NCBI GenBank assembly: GCA_030015575.1
Contig: JASDDO010000018.1
Location: 379,683,908-379,747,907 of the forward strand
Source: Agapanthus africanus
Lineage: Eukaryota; Streptophyta; Magnoliopsida; Asparagales; Amaryllidaceae
Length of the DNA: 64,000 nucleotides
Direction: 5' to 3'
Part shown: piece by piece, positions 31,887 through 42,475 of the stretch
Position numbering within the stretch: position 1 is the stretch's first letter
Layout of the letters: every line of letters begins with the position of its first letter
Notes under the pieces: generated by a model
Told to the model about the DNA's origin: nothing
Database searches by the model: none
What the model saw: the letters and a program-made list of their open reading frames with translations, nothing else
Position numbers and translations under genes: made by a program

Positions 31887-33487
31887 GGCCATATGATGAC
31901 ATCATCATTCGATTTTTGCACAGTAATTCCTACTTTATGATGCTGAGTTTTCTGGGAATTTTTAATTTGACTCAAGAGTTGAGTGTTCTGGGGTTGCATT
32001 GGGAATCGTTGATTCGATCGGATTATTAAACTTCGTCTATGTGTTTTTCCGGATAACTTTAGAATATGTTAAAAAGTTCGACCGGATATAAATACCCAAC
32101 TTTTCCCCTGCCGGAAAATATCCAAGTGTTGGATTTTTCTGAGGTTTAAAGACGTTCTAAGTAGTGCAAGTAACGCGATGGTCCCTCTAGAAGACAACAA
32201 ACCTTAACTCGATTATGTGACCGTCTTGAACTGCCCTTTGAACCTTAGGGTTTGGGGTAGTACGGCGTGCCACATGTGAGGCGTTGGCTTGACCCTTCTA
32301 CGGCTGGGCCGTTGGTACTGAGGCATGAAGTGAATATCTTTGAACCTATTTCAAGTGTTGAACGGTTTCGGGAAAACTTGGGTGTTCGAATGTTCGATCG
32401 GAAAGTTTAATATTTTCTATTTATCCGGAATGGGATACAATAATTGGAATTCACAAATAGTTATGAGGTAACTGGATGAATGTTATAAATCTAGCGGTTT
32501 AGTCTCACTTGATATTGAAAAGAGTTTTCGATAATGGGACTAAAATGCGGGGTTTATAATTGTTAGGCATGTGATGTCTAAGTATTTCATTTAATTAGGC
32601 ATGCGATGTCTAATGAGGTTGTGGATTCCAACTGTTGTAGTTTTACACTTTCTTTTCTGTGACCGTAAGTGTAATATGTGATATCGCCGGTTTCGTTGCT
32701 ATATGTCAACGACAATTGGGATGCGCATATTTACTTACGTTGATGACATGCGTTGTTATGTGTTGCTGGATATGTTATATTAGATTGTCGTGTTTGAATA
32801 GCCGGGGGTTTTTATGTGAGATGAGTGTTTTTTCATTTTCATTCATGTAAAAACTTGTATGTAATATTCTTTTATTTGGGGCACTTCCAGGTTGCGGAAG
32901 TTGTCACTTTTTGTATATTATTTACTTTTCCGCATTAGGATAGACCCATGGAGGGGAGCACAAGTAACCGGGTTCTAGGGTCCAGAGGGAGACCATCTCG
33001 AGGAGTCGAGTCCGGGTCTCCTAACCCTAGAATTGGTAGGGTTGCTTGCCGCTCTCGTAGGGGTCTAGGGGTGTGGGTTTGGCTATTCATCACGACCGTG
33101 GAATCCGTGTTTTATACTGGCTCGTATTGAAAACACGGACGTCCTAGTATATCCAATGTTTCATATGTTTCTTCTGCTGCGATATCTGTGATGTGATCAT
33201 GTGATGTTCTGTGATAGATACTTTATATAGTATATATGATATATTATATAGATGTTACTTATGTTTTGCACCCGCACTAGCCCTGCCCTGCTCTGTCGTT
33301 AGTTACCTAACCTAACGGTGCACGAGGGGACATCGAGGCGAATGCGGATGGCATAAGTGTACGTCGTATTTATCTGTGATGTTTAGGTGACTTAAATGAT
33401 GGGCCTTCATTAATGTGATTAATGAATTAAAAGAAACCTAAGATGTTGTAGAATCAAATTTTAAACAAAACAGGTAGCTACAGTTCT

Positions 33488-33729
33488 TGCTTTGCATAGC
33501 GGTATATATGATATACCCTGCACCTTATTCGATGAGGAAAGGACCGAGATCCCTTCACCGGGAGTGACTCCTTTAGCAATAACTGGCAGATGCTACACAT
33601 TCGGTTTGTTTTTTATTGCTTCTATAGTTTCTGCTTTGCACAGTGATATATATAATATATCCCGCACCTCATTCGACGAGGAAAGGGCCGACGATCCCTT
33701 CACCGGGAGTGACCCCTTTAGCAAAACTA
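33488..33729 (+). repeat. Tandem duplication in the Copia-C leader
   Basis: Two units start TGCTTTGCA at 33488 and 33631, a period of 143 bases. They share GGTATATATGATATA-type, ATTCGA(T/C)GAGGAAAGG and CCCTTCACCGGGAGTGAC blocks. Copia-B has the same duplication (28014 and 28163); Copia-A does not. Confidence 0.7.
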
Positions 33730-33864
33730 GAAAAGCCTCAAAATCATTCCATTTCAAAACTTCATTTGATTCTACAACGATATCAAGTTCATTACGCAAT
33801 AGGTTTTCAGAAAAACCTGTCGTAGCCCTCCGTCATTTCAGATAAATCCTGTTTAGTATTCGTG

Positions 33865-34074
33865 CTGCGTTTGTTGACCTTGTCAAGGCGCAGTGTGCGG
33901 TAGCTAACCAGTATTTATCTGCTTATGCATATGATGCAGATTGAGTTAGGATAGTCGTACGGCCTTGTTGACCTTGTCAAGGGTCGTGCGGGTGGGTTTA
34001 ATTCAATCAAGAAATGACGGGTTGAACTTGACTTACGGTCTATGGTTTGTTGACCTTGTCAAGGTCATAGATCG
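33865..34074 (+). other. Three serial hairpins in the Copia-C leader
   Basis: Outer stems are CTGCG/CGCAG (33865-33893), GTACG/CGTGC with one wobble (33957-33989) and CGGTCTATG/CATAGATCG with one wobble (34036-34074). All enclose TTGACCTTGTCAAGG (33874, 33968, 34050). The third also forms the perfect dyad TGACCTTG-T-CAAGGTCA. They lie between primer site and start codon, where retroelement packaging and dimerisation signals are expected; that role is inference. Confidence 0.72.
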
Positions 34075-34287
34075 TTTGGGGCAAAAGCATTATCGGGAAT
34101 TTCAAGTGTTGAAATTTGCAATGAGATTGCATACCTTCTATGAGATAGTTGGATCCCGATACCCACTGCGAGTAAGAGTTACTCCTGGGAGAGTTTTACA
34201 CATTACAATTAGCCGATCAAGTAGGTGTCTAGAAAGGTGTCAACGGGGTTACGCCTCTGGGAAAACGAGGTTTACATTAATTAGGTT

Positions 34288-34301
34288 CGTGCGAAAGCAC
34301 G
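34288..34301 (+). other. GNRA-type hairpin in the Copia-C leader
   Basis: CGTGC-GAAA-GCACG, a perfect five-base-pair stem, with AGGT and ACCT further out able to pair. It matches 28816-28831 in Copia-B. Confidence 0.6.
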
Positions 34302-34516
34302 GGGGACCTCCCTCAAAGTACCGACACTGGCCTGGCTGAAAGATTGGCGAACTTGTAGTGTGTAATTAATCCCGGCTAGTCTTTCCTTTTAGGGTTTGAA
34401 GGAAGATTTGATAAAAACCAGTGGGAGCCATCCTGATTAGATAAGATAATAACCAATCTGATCTTGCAAGAGCATACGCTAAAGTGTTTTCTTCTCTCTC
34501 TCTCCAGGTAGCGACC

Positions 34517-37500
34517 ATGTCATGCCCTAATAAAGATAATAATATGGATGTATTGACCGAACCCGCATGTTATACTGTGCTGGGGAACGTTGGTTCCGTT
34601 CTTTCCTATAAGAGTTATAGAACTGAACAGGATATAGGGGAATACCAGGATTCCCATGCCACCCGAATGAAGAAAGTACATGATGATGCATTTTCTTCGG
34701 GTGTGTTCGTTACAGAGAACTGTTTCTCCATTTGCTCTACGTCCTGGGTATTAGATACCGAGTCAGGATCCCATATATGTAATCAGTTACATAGGCTTAG
34801 GAAAAATAGAGAACTTAGAGAAGGTGATAAAGACATTAGAGTTGGAAATGGTGCAATTGTTGCAGCTAAGACTGTCGGGGAATATCACCTTGTATTACCA
34901 ACTGGTAATACATTGGTTCTGAACAAATGCTATTACATGCCGAACCTGATATGTAACATTATATCGGTTTCTTTGTTGAGTAAAGAGGGATATAATTTTG
35001 TATTACAGAACAATGTTATGAACATTTTCCGTAACCAAAAGTTGGTTGGATCAGGCACGTTATGCAATGGCATTTATGTTCTAAAGCAATCAACAGTTCT
35101 GAGCATAATAAACACACACAAGAGGAAGAGTTTTGAACTGAATGAATCCTTCTTGTGGCATTGTAGACTGGGTCACATCAATGCGACACGACTGGCTAAG
35201 TTACATAAGGATGGATATTTGAAACCATTCGAATTTTCATCTTATGACACTTGCCAGTCATGTCTCAAAGGCAAGATGACCAAAACTCCGTTTACGGGAC
35301 ACGGAGAAAGAGTTATCGAACTCTTGGGACTGATACATAGTGATGTATGCGGTCCTATGTCTACACATGCCAGGGATGGTTCTTCGTACTTCATTACATT
35401 CACTGACGATCTCTCTAGATTCGGATATGTGTTCCTAATGAAACACAAATCAGAAGCTTTTGAGAAATTTAGAGAATATAAACAAGAAGTCGAGAACCAA
35501 ACCGGAAAAAGTATTAAAATCCTTCGATCTGATCGAGGAGGTGAATACTTGAGCAATGAATTCCTGGACTTCCTAAAAGAGAATGGGATTCTCTCTCAGC
35601 TGACTCCTCCATATACACCACAGCACAACGGTGTATCAGAACGGAGGAACCGCACCCTATTAGATATGGTGCGCTCTATGATGAGCACAGCTGAGTTACC
35701 TATTTCCTTTTGGGGATATGCGCTGGAAACAGCAGCATACCTATTGAATCAAGTTTCATCTAAATCTGTACCTGCCACACCATATGAGATATGGAGTGGG
35801 AAGAGGCCATATCTTAAACGAGTTAAGATATGGGGTTGTTCAGTCTATGTCAAAAGACAAAATCCGGACAAGCTCGAGGCACGGTCAGTTCTTTGCAAGT
35901 TTGTGGGATATCCAAAGAACTCATATGGGTATTTTTTCTACCACAGTGAGGAACAAAAAGTGTTTGTTGCTCAACATGCCACCTTTTTAGAAAAGGAATT
36001 CCTTGAAAAAGAAATTAGTGGCAAAGTGGTAGAGCTGGAAGAAGTTCCAGATACACAAACCGTAACTGAAGATTTAGTGCAACCAGAAGATTCAGTAGCT
36101 CCCAATGAACCTCAGCCTCTCCGCCGATCTAGTAGGGTTCCTCGCCAACCTGAAAGATACTACGGTTTTCTCATGGATGGTGGGAGCGAGGATTGCATTA
36201 TGGAGGATGATGACCCAACTAGCTTCGAGCAGGCCATCACGAGTAGGGACTCAGTGAAATGGCTGGATGCTATGCGGTCCGAGATGGAATCCATGTACAC
36301 CAACAAAGTATGGACTTTGGAAGTTGCTCCTAAAGGGGTAAAACCCATTGGGAGCAAATGGATCTTCAAGAAAAAACTTGGTATAGATGGGAAAGTGGAG
36401 ACTTTCAAAGCTAGACTTATTGCAAAGGGTTTTCGTCAAAGACCAGGTGTGGACTATGACGAAACCTTTTCTCCAGTGGCTATGCTTAAATCCATCCAGA
36501 TCATGCTTGTCATCGTTGCATATCATGACTACGAAATCTGGCAAATGGATGTTAAGACCGCCGATCTAAATGGTGATTTAGAAGAGTGCGTGTACATGAC
36601 TCAGCCAGAGGGCTTCGTAGACAGTGGGAGCAGCGGGAAGGTGTGCAAGCTGCTTAAATCCATTTATGGATTAAAGCAAGCATCGCGGAGTTGGAACATC
36701 TGCTTTGACGTCGTTATCAAAGAGTTTGATTTCGTCAAAAATCCAGATGAACCTTGTATCTACAAGAAGGTAGAAGAGAGTAAGGTGGTCTTCCTCGTAT
36801 TGTACGTGGACGACATACTCTTGATAGGAAATGATATTCCTATGCTGCAATCGGTCAAGCTCTTCTTATCACAAAGATTCTCAATGAAAGATCTTGGTGA
36901 TGCTTCCTGCATATTGGGAATAAGGATCTATAGAGATAGATCCAAACGGATATTGGGATTGTCCCAATCCAGGTACATTGACACCATACTAAAGAGGTTT
37001 AGTATGGAAGAATCCAAGCGTGGGAACTTGCCCACGATCTCTGGAGTCACTCTCTCCAAAGAGATGTCTCTCAAGACTGATTTGGAGAGAGCTCGCATGC
37101 AAGGGATACCCTATGCTTCGGCTGTAGGCTCTATCATGTACGCGATGCTATGTACCAGACCCGATGTTGCATACTCACTAAGTGTAGTGAGCAGGTATCA
37201 AGCTGATCCTGGAGAGAGTCACTGGACAGCTGTGAAGAGCATTCTCAAGTACTTACGAAGGACTAAAGAGATGCTCTTGGTGTATGGTAACGGAGAACTC
37301 CAAGTGGAGTCCTTTACCGATTCGAGCTTTCAGAGTGATAAGGACGACTCTAAGTCGCAGTCGGGATTTGTCTTTACCCTTTACGGAGGGGCGGTTAGCT
37401 GGAAGAGTTCCAAGCAAGAAACTGTGGCAGACTCGACGATGGAGGCTGAATACATCGCTGCCAACGATGCTGCTAAAGAGGCTGTCTGGATCAAGAAGTT

Positions 37501-37789
37501 CATTACTGAACTTGGAGTGGTTCCATCCATTGAGCGTCCAATACCTTTGTATTGCGATAACAATGGAGCGGTGGCTTTGGCCAAGGAACCCAGGTCCCAT
37601 CAGCGATCCAGGCATATTCTGAGGCGGTATCACCTGATCCGGGAGATAGTTGATCGCCGGGAGATCGAGGTCAGGAGGTTTGACACGAATAACAACACGG
37701 CGGATCCACTCATGAAGGCCATTCCCCAGATACAGTTTGAAAGACTCTTCGGGATGCTCGGTATGCGATACTATAGCAGCTGGCCCTAG
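34517..37789 (+). CDS. Copia-C pol: protease, integrase, reverse transcriptase, RNase H (no gag)
   Basis: A 1090-codon frame starts at ATG 34517, which sits in the same GCGACCATG context as Copia-B. A leader of about 70 residues without a zinc knuckle is followed by protease (WVLDTESGSHIC; D80, with the usual Gly as Glu82). The integrase zinc region has H215, H220, C246 and C249, and the core has D276, D339 and E375 with the typical 35-residue D-to-E spacing. RT has D678 (in DVKTADLNG, where Phe is usual for the second Asp) and YVDD 763-766. RNase H has D935, E976 and D1014. The frame is intact, but the protease change probably inactivates processing. It lacks the roughly 250-residue gag part of a normal Angela polyprotein. 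Confidence 0.93.
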   Translation: MSCPNKDNNMDVLTEPACYTVLGNVGSVLSYKSYRTEQDIGEYQDSHATRMKKVHDDAFSSGVFVTENCFSICSTSWVLDTESGSHICNQLHRLRKNRELREGDKDIRVGNGAIVAAKTVGEYHLVLPTGNTLVLNKCYYMPNLICNIISVSLLSKEGYNFVLQNNVMNIFRNQKLVGSGTLCNGIYVLKQSTVLSIINTHKRKSFELNESFLWHCRLGHINATRLAKLHKDGYLKPFEFSSYDTCQSCLKGKMTKTPFTGHGERVIELLGLIHSDVCGPMSTHARDGSSYFITFTDDLSRFGYVFLMKHKSEAFEKFREYKQEVENQTGKSIKILRSDRGGEYLSNEFLDFLKENGILSQLTPPYTPQHNGVSERRNRTLLDMVRSMMSTAELPISFWGYALETAAYLLNQVSSKSVPATPYEIWSGKRPYLKRVKIWGCSVYVKRQNPDKLEARSVLCKFVGYPKNSYGYFFYHSEEQKVFVAQHATFLEKEFLEKEISGKVVELEEVPDTQTVTEDLVQPEDSVAPNEPQPLRRSSRVPRQPERYYGFLMDGGSEDCIMEDDDPTSFEQAITSRDSVKWLDAMRSEMESMYTNKVWTLEVAPKGVKPIGSKWIFKKKLGIDGKVETFKARLIAKGFRQRPGVDYDETFSPVAMLKSIQIMLVIVAYHDYEIWQMDVKTADLNGDLEECVYMTQPEGFVDSGSSGKVCKLLKSIYGLKQASRSWNICFDVVIKEFDFVKNPDEPCIYKKVEESKVVFLVLYVDDILLIGNDIPMLQSVKLFLSQRFSMKDLGDASCILGIRIYRDRSKRILGLSQSRYIDTILKRFSMEESKRGNLPTISGVTLSKEMSLKTDLERARMQGIPYASAVGSIMYAMLCTRPDVAYSLSVVSRYQADPGESHWTAVKSILKYLRRTKEMLLVYGNGELQVESFTDSSFQSDKDDSKSQSGFVFTLYGGAVSWKSSKQETVADSTMEAEYIAANDAAKEAVWIKKFITELGVVPSIERPIPLYCDNNGAVALAKEPRSHQRSRHILRRYHLIREIVDRREIEVRRFDTNNNTADPLMKAIPQIQFERLFGMLGMRYYSSWP

Positions 37790-37792
37790 TGC

Positions 37793-37803
37793 AAGTGGGA
37801 GAT
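37793..37803 (+). other. Polypurine tract of Copia-C
   Basis: AAGTGGGAGAT directly before the 3' LTR, four bases after the pol stop codon. Confidence 0.88.
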
Positions 37804-40035
37804 TGTTAGTTGTATGTATGCCCTAGAGGCCAGTATTGTACAGATCATGTATATTATATTGGATGCTTGGACATATATAGAGATGACTTTCTTGCTCGAT
37901 ATGATAGTATGCTATCTGGTTGCACTTTATCTTAACATGTACACTTGTCTCTTTAAACTGTCTTAAAGTTACATGTTGGTAAAGCCCTTAGGATGTGTAC
38001 TTGACTACCTGGACTATGATAGAGATCATACTAGTGGGGACATGGTAGTCCATAGGTACATCCTTCAAGGTCCCTAGTCGTGGGTGTATCGAGACAGAGC
38101 ATCGATATACCAGTGTAGACTAGCGTCTATGCTTCTCGACCCATGAGATGGGCGATGGATGATCCCATATCCACTGGTGTTTGACATCAGAGATGGTATA
38201 TGGGTGCTCAGTGGAGACTGGGTACACTGGACGGACTCGCCGAGAACTCCCAGTTGGTATTATACCTCACGTCAGATGGCAGTTCTCAGGTGACACTTGT
38301 ACAGGTTAGTCTGTAGACCCGAGATCGTCATAGAGTCTTGTGTGATTCCCACTGTACTTTGATCTCCACCTTACCACGTCCATGAGGGCATGCAAAACGG
38401 TGGTCTTTGGGTACAATCTCGAGTCACATGGAGGCAATGAGCGATAGGAGGGGTTTCGTCTCTCTCGGTATTGGGGGTTGATGTTGCGCCGTGCTCGATT
38501 GGCCGTAACAGGGAAGTCCCTGGCCAGGGATGATCAGAGATTTGCTGGTAAGTGTTACCAGTAGTTTCTCGACCCGTTATGAGCCTCATATCGGTACGAC
38601 TTATCGGTTATTGGGGTCTGACGTTTACCACCCCTAGACTTGATATGCGACATATCAGACGAACAGACCGGACTGTACGGTAAGTGTTACTGGTTGGATT
38701 CACAGGAGTGTGAGCGGGCTTGCTCGTCGATCTTCTGATCGCTCAATACCCGGATGGCCATTACGTTTAGCAGACCGCTTGCGGCTTGTGGGTGCTTGAT
38801 ATGATCATCATCTGCTGCCGGCGTATTGACGAGTCTTTAGAGTCCTACACAGAGGTTTCCTGGCTCAAGCGAAACGAAATAGGAGCGCATATGAGATATG
38901 TGCAGGACCGAGAATAATGCATGTATGTGATACTGTATTCCATTCTCGCGATGAATGTATCGCTTGGTTATATGCGATATAACCTAGATATCGAATCAAG
39001 GATTGATTCGATAAGCCGATACATAGGATACTAGTCGGTTGTATGCGATATGTCCGGATCGTTAAATCAAGTGTTGATTTAATGATTTAATGTATAATTA
39101 TATATTTGATATATTACTTTGCATTAACTAGTATTGGTTCACTTTAAATGGATTTTCTCACTTGATGTGCAAGTTGTATATGTGATATACTTTTGTGCAC
39201 ATGTTTGTATCATGTTTGATGATACTTGCTCATTTGGTTAAGTGTAAAGAATTAAACCTTGGTTAAGTAAATGGTTAGGGTTTTTATTTATTCATTCATT
39301 TATCTTTTTAATTTGGATTAAAAAGAAATTGCAAAAGAAAACAAAATGGTTGCTATCATTCTTGAAGCTTGTTGAAGCTTCATGAAGCTTTGACCAAAGT
39401 GACCATTTTGTCTTCATGCCTAACCCTAACCATTCATCTAACCTTAGTCAATTCTCTACACCTAACCATGGTTCATATTATGATAAGTATTCATTTCTTT
39501 TGCATTTTAAAAAAAGAGATACTTATCATATCTTTTCTTCTTCTTCATCATCTTCATCAAGAAGGAAAGCTTGTCTTCATCAATGGCATCTTGAGCAAAA
39601 GTGTGAGAAATCCAATTCTAAAGTGAACCCAACTCCTATTTCTTCACCTCTACCTCTTGCCAAGTAGTATAGGGTGTTTTCTTCACAAGTTTCACAACTT
39701 GGTGAAGTTGGAGCTTGATCTTGTGTAACCTCGACGTAGATCATCTTCGGCATCGTAGCCGACGACTTGTCCGCTCATTTCTCCGATGAAGCCGATGCTA
39801 GAGTCCGAGATCCGACTAGGACAGCGAGAGGACGTCTACGTGGAGCTAAGAAAGTGGAGAACCGGATCTACAAAGGTTGTAGCTTCTCACTTATAGTTAA
39901 GATGTTAACTAGCTTTACTTTTCGCCTAAAATTCTAGTTAACAATCCGTATTAGGGTTTCTCGGCACTCGTAAAATTTGAAATTGGCATGGTTGATGCCT
40001 TGTGAGACTTCATTAGCGTGCCTTGGAACCTTACA
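37804..40035 (+). repeat. 3' LTR of Copia-C
   Basis: 2232 bases, the same length as the 5' LTR. It ends CCTTACA, where the 5' LTR has CCCTACA, and is followed by GGTCA. Confidence 0.95.
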
Positions 40036-40040
40036 GGTCA

Positions 40041-42455
40041 CTGTCACCCTGTATCCCAAATACATTGATTCTGAACGAATGTTATTAGATACCGAACCTG
40101 ATATACAAAATCATATCAGTCTCTTTATTAGTAAAGAAGGATATAATTTTGTATTGTTGGATAATATTTTGAACATTTCCTATATCAAAAGTTGATCGGT
40201 TCAGGCACGTTATCTAATAGCATTGACGTTCTAAATCAAACTACATTTCTTAGTATACAGAACACACACAAGAGGAAGAGTTCAGAAATGAACGGATCTT
40301 TCTTGAGGTATTGTAGACTAGGTCATATCAATGCGACCCGACTAGCTTAAGTTATATTTTAGATGCATATTTAAATCAGTTTGAATTTACATCTTGTGAA
40401 ACTTGCTGATCATATCACAGAGATAAGATGACCATAGCTCTGTTTAATGGAAACAGAGAAAGAGTTATTGAACTCTTGGGATGATACATGTTGATGTATA
40501 AAGGCCCCCTGTCCACACATACCAGGACCGGTTCTTTGTACTTCATTACATTCTCTGATGATCACTTAAGATTCAGACATATGTTCCTGTTGAAACACAA
40601 GTCCGAACCTTTTGAGATATTCACAGAATATAAGTTAGAAGTAGAGAACTCAAATAAGGGTATAAGTATTATGTCCAATGATGAGATCAAGGAGGAGAAT
40701 ACTTAAGCACGGAATTCCTGGATTATTCTAAAGGAGAATAAGATTCTCTCTCAGCATTACTCCTCCGTATACACCATAGCACGATGGTGTATCGGGGCGG
40801 GGCAATCACACCCTATATGATATGGTGTGCTTTATGATGAGTACTACTGAGTTACCTATTTCCTTTTGGGAGTTATGCACTTATGAAGTTGCATACCTAT
40901 TGAATAGGGTTTAAATCAAATCAGTTGCCTGCCACTTCATATGTGATATGGAAAGGAAAGAGCCCATATCTTAAGTTTGTTAAGATTTGGGGTTCTCCGG
41001 ACTATGTCTAAAAGCAAAATCCGGACAAGCTCGAGGCAAGATCTGTTATGTAGAACTGGAAAGGTTCCAGCTATACAAACTACAGCAGATGATTTGGTAG
41101 AACCAAAGGATTCAGTAGATTCCAACGAACCTCAGCCTCTCCGCCGATCTAGTAGGGTTCCTCACCCACCTGAGAGATACTTTGGTTTCTCTATGACAGT
41201 GGGAGCGAGGATTGCATCATGAGATGATGACCCAACTAGTTTCGAGCTGGCCATCAGGAGTGGGACTCTATAAGAATGGCTGGATGCTTAGCGATCTGAG
41301 ATGGAATCCTTATACACCAACAAAGTATGGACTTTGGTTGCTTTATCTGAAGGGTTAAATCCCTATCAGGAGCAAGTATATCTTGAGAAGATTACTTGGT
41401 GTAGATGGAAAAGTTGAGACTTTCAAACCTAGACATGTTAAAGGTTTTCATCATCGACCAGGCGTGGATAATGATGAAACCTTTTTCAGTGGCTATGCTT
41501 AAGTCCATCCAGATCCTACTTGCCACGGTTACATACCATGACTGCGATATCTGGCGGTTGGGTGTCATGACTGCTTTTCTAAAATGATGTTTTAGAAGAG
41601 AGCGTCTGTTAGTACACAGCCAGAGGGCTTCGTAGACAGTGGGAGCAGCGGAAACGTGCACAAGATGCTTTATAAGATTAAAGCAGGCATCGCGGAGTTG
41701 GAACATCTGTTTTGATGAGATTGTCAAAGAGTTTGACATCATCAAAATGGTAGATGAACCTTGTATATACAAAAAGGTAGTAGGGAGTATGGTGGTGATC
41801 CTCGTAGAGTACATGGATAACATACTCTTGATGGGGAAGGAGTTTCTTATGCTACGCTCGGTCAATCTCCGCTTATCATAAGGATTCTCCAAATAGGATC
41901 AAAGTGATACCTCCTAAATCCTGGGTTTTAGATCTATGAATAGATCTAATTGGATGTTAGGAGACTCACTAGTTGTAGTGAGATGGTATCATTTGATCCT
42001 AGGGAGAATCACTGGAAAGATTCCAGAGTGATAAGGACGACTGAATGTCAGTCACAGGCATTGTCTTTACCCTCAGTAAAGGGACGGTATGTTGGAAGAG
42101 TTCCAAGCTAGATACCGTGGCATACTAGACGATAAAGGCTAGATACATCGCTACTTAAGATGCTACCAAAGAGGCAGTCTGGATGTATATTAGTTCATGA
42201 GATGAACTTCGTTCCTCCCATTGTAAGACAATGGAGTTGTGGCTTATCCCTAGGAACGCCTGTCCCATCAGTGATCCAGACATATTCTAAGGCAGTATCA
42301 CCTGATCATGGAGATAGTTGATCTCCATGGTGATCGAGGTTAGGAGAGTAGACTCAGAGGACAACACGGCGGATCCACTCACAAAGGCCTTTTCCCAGAG
42401 AGAGAATTTTATGGGATGGTTGAGTATGAGATACTGCAACCACTGCTATAGATGG
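40041..42455 (+). pseudogene. Copia-B pol, 3' part (integrase, RT, RNase H remains)
   Basis: The reading follows Copia-C pol from the pre-integrase region to the end but is broken by many indels and stops. Recognisable pieces are SKEGYNFVL (about 40130), the PLRRSSRVPHPPERYFGFS linker (41140-41200), LKQASRSWNICFDEIVKEFD (about 41680-41740) and the RT active-site region, now EYMDNILLMG (41810) where YVDD is expected. RNase H is only traceable in fragments, with a GGCGGATCCACTCACAAAGG block at 42370. It retains residues that Copia-A lost (EIVKEFDII), so the Copia-A deletion is private to that copy. Confidence 0.85.
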
Positions 42456-42464
42456 CCCTAGGGC

Positions 42465-42475
42465 AAGTGGGAGAT
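42465..42475 (+). other. Polypurine tract of Copia-B
   Basis: AAGTGGGAGAT directly before TGTTAG. Confidence 0.88.

Larger units (their letters stand above)
31656..34516 (+). other. Copia-C 5' leader, non-coding
   Basis: About 2.9 kb with no conserved open frame, unusually long for an untranslated leader. It occupies the space where leader plus gag would be expected. Conserved blocks shared with Copia-A and Copia-B cluster in the last 650 bases. It ends in a pyrimidine-rich run and CCAG (34504-34507 region), ten bases before the ATG. Confidence 0.75.
29411..40035 (+). mobile_element. Copia-C: gag-less Angela-type element with an open pol frame
   Basis: Flanked by the perfect duplication GGTCA (29406-29410 and 40036-40040). 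Both LTRs are exactly 2232 bases. The iMet primer site, 2.9-kb leader, a single uninterrupted pol frame, polypurine tract and 3' LTR are in order. It lies inside Copia-B pol, so it is younger than Copia-B. It lacks a gag gene, so it could move only with particles supplied by another element. The LTRs differ at several sites in the first 250 bases, so it is not a very recent insertion. Confidence 0.95.

Noticed and set aside
33492..33845. 117-codon frame with an internal repeat in the Copia-C leader
   Set aside because: The repeat is the tandem DNA duplication of the leader, and Copia-B does not keep the frame.
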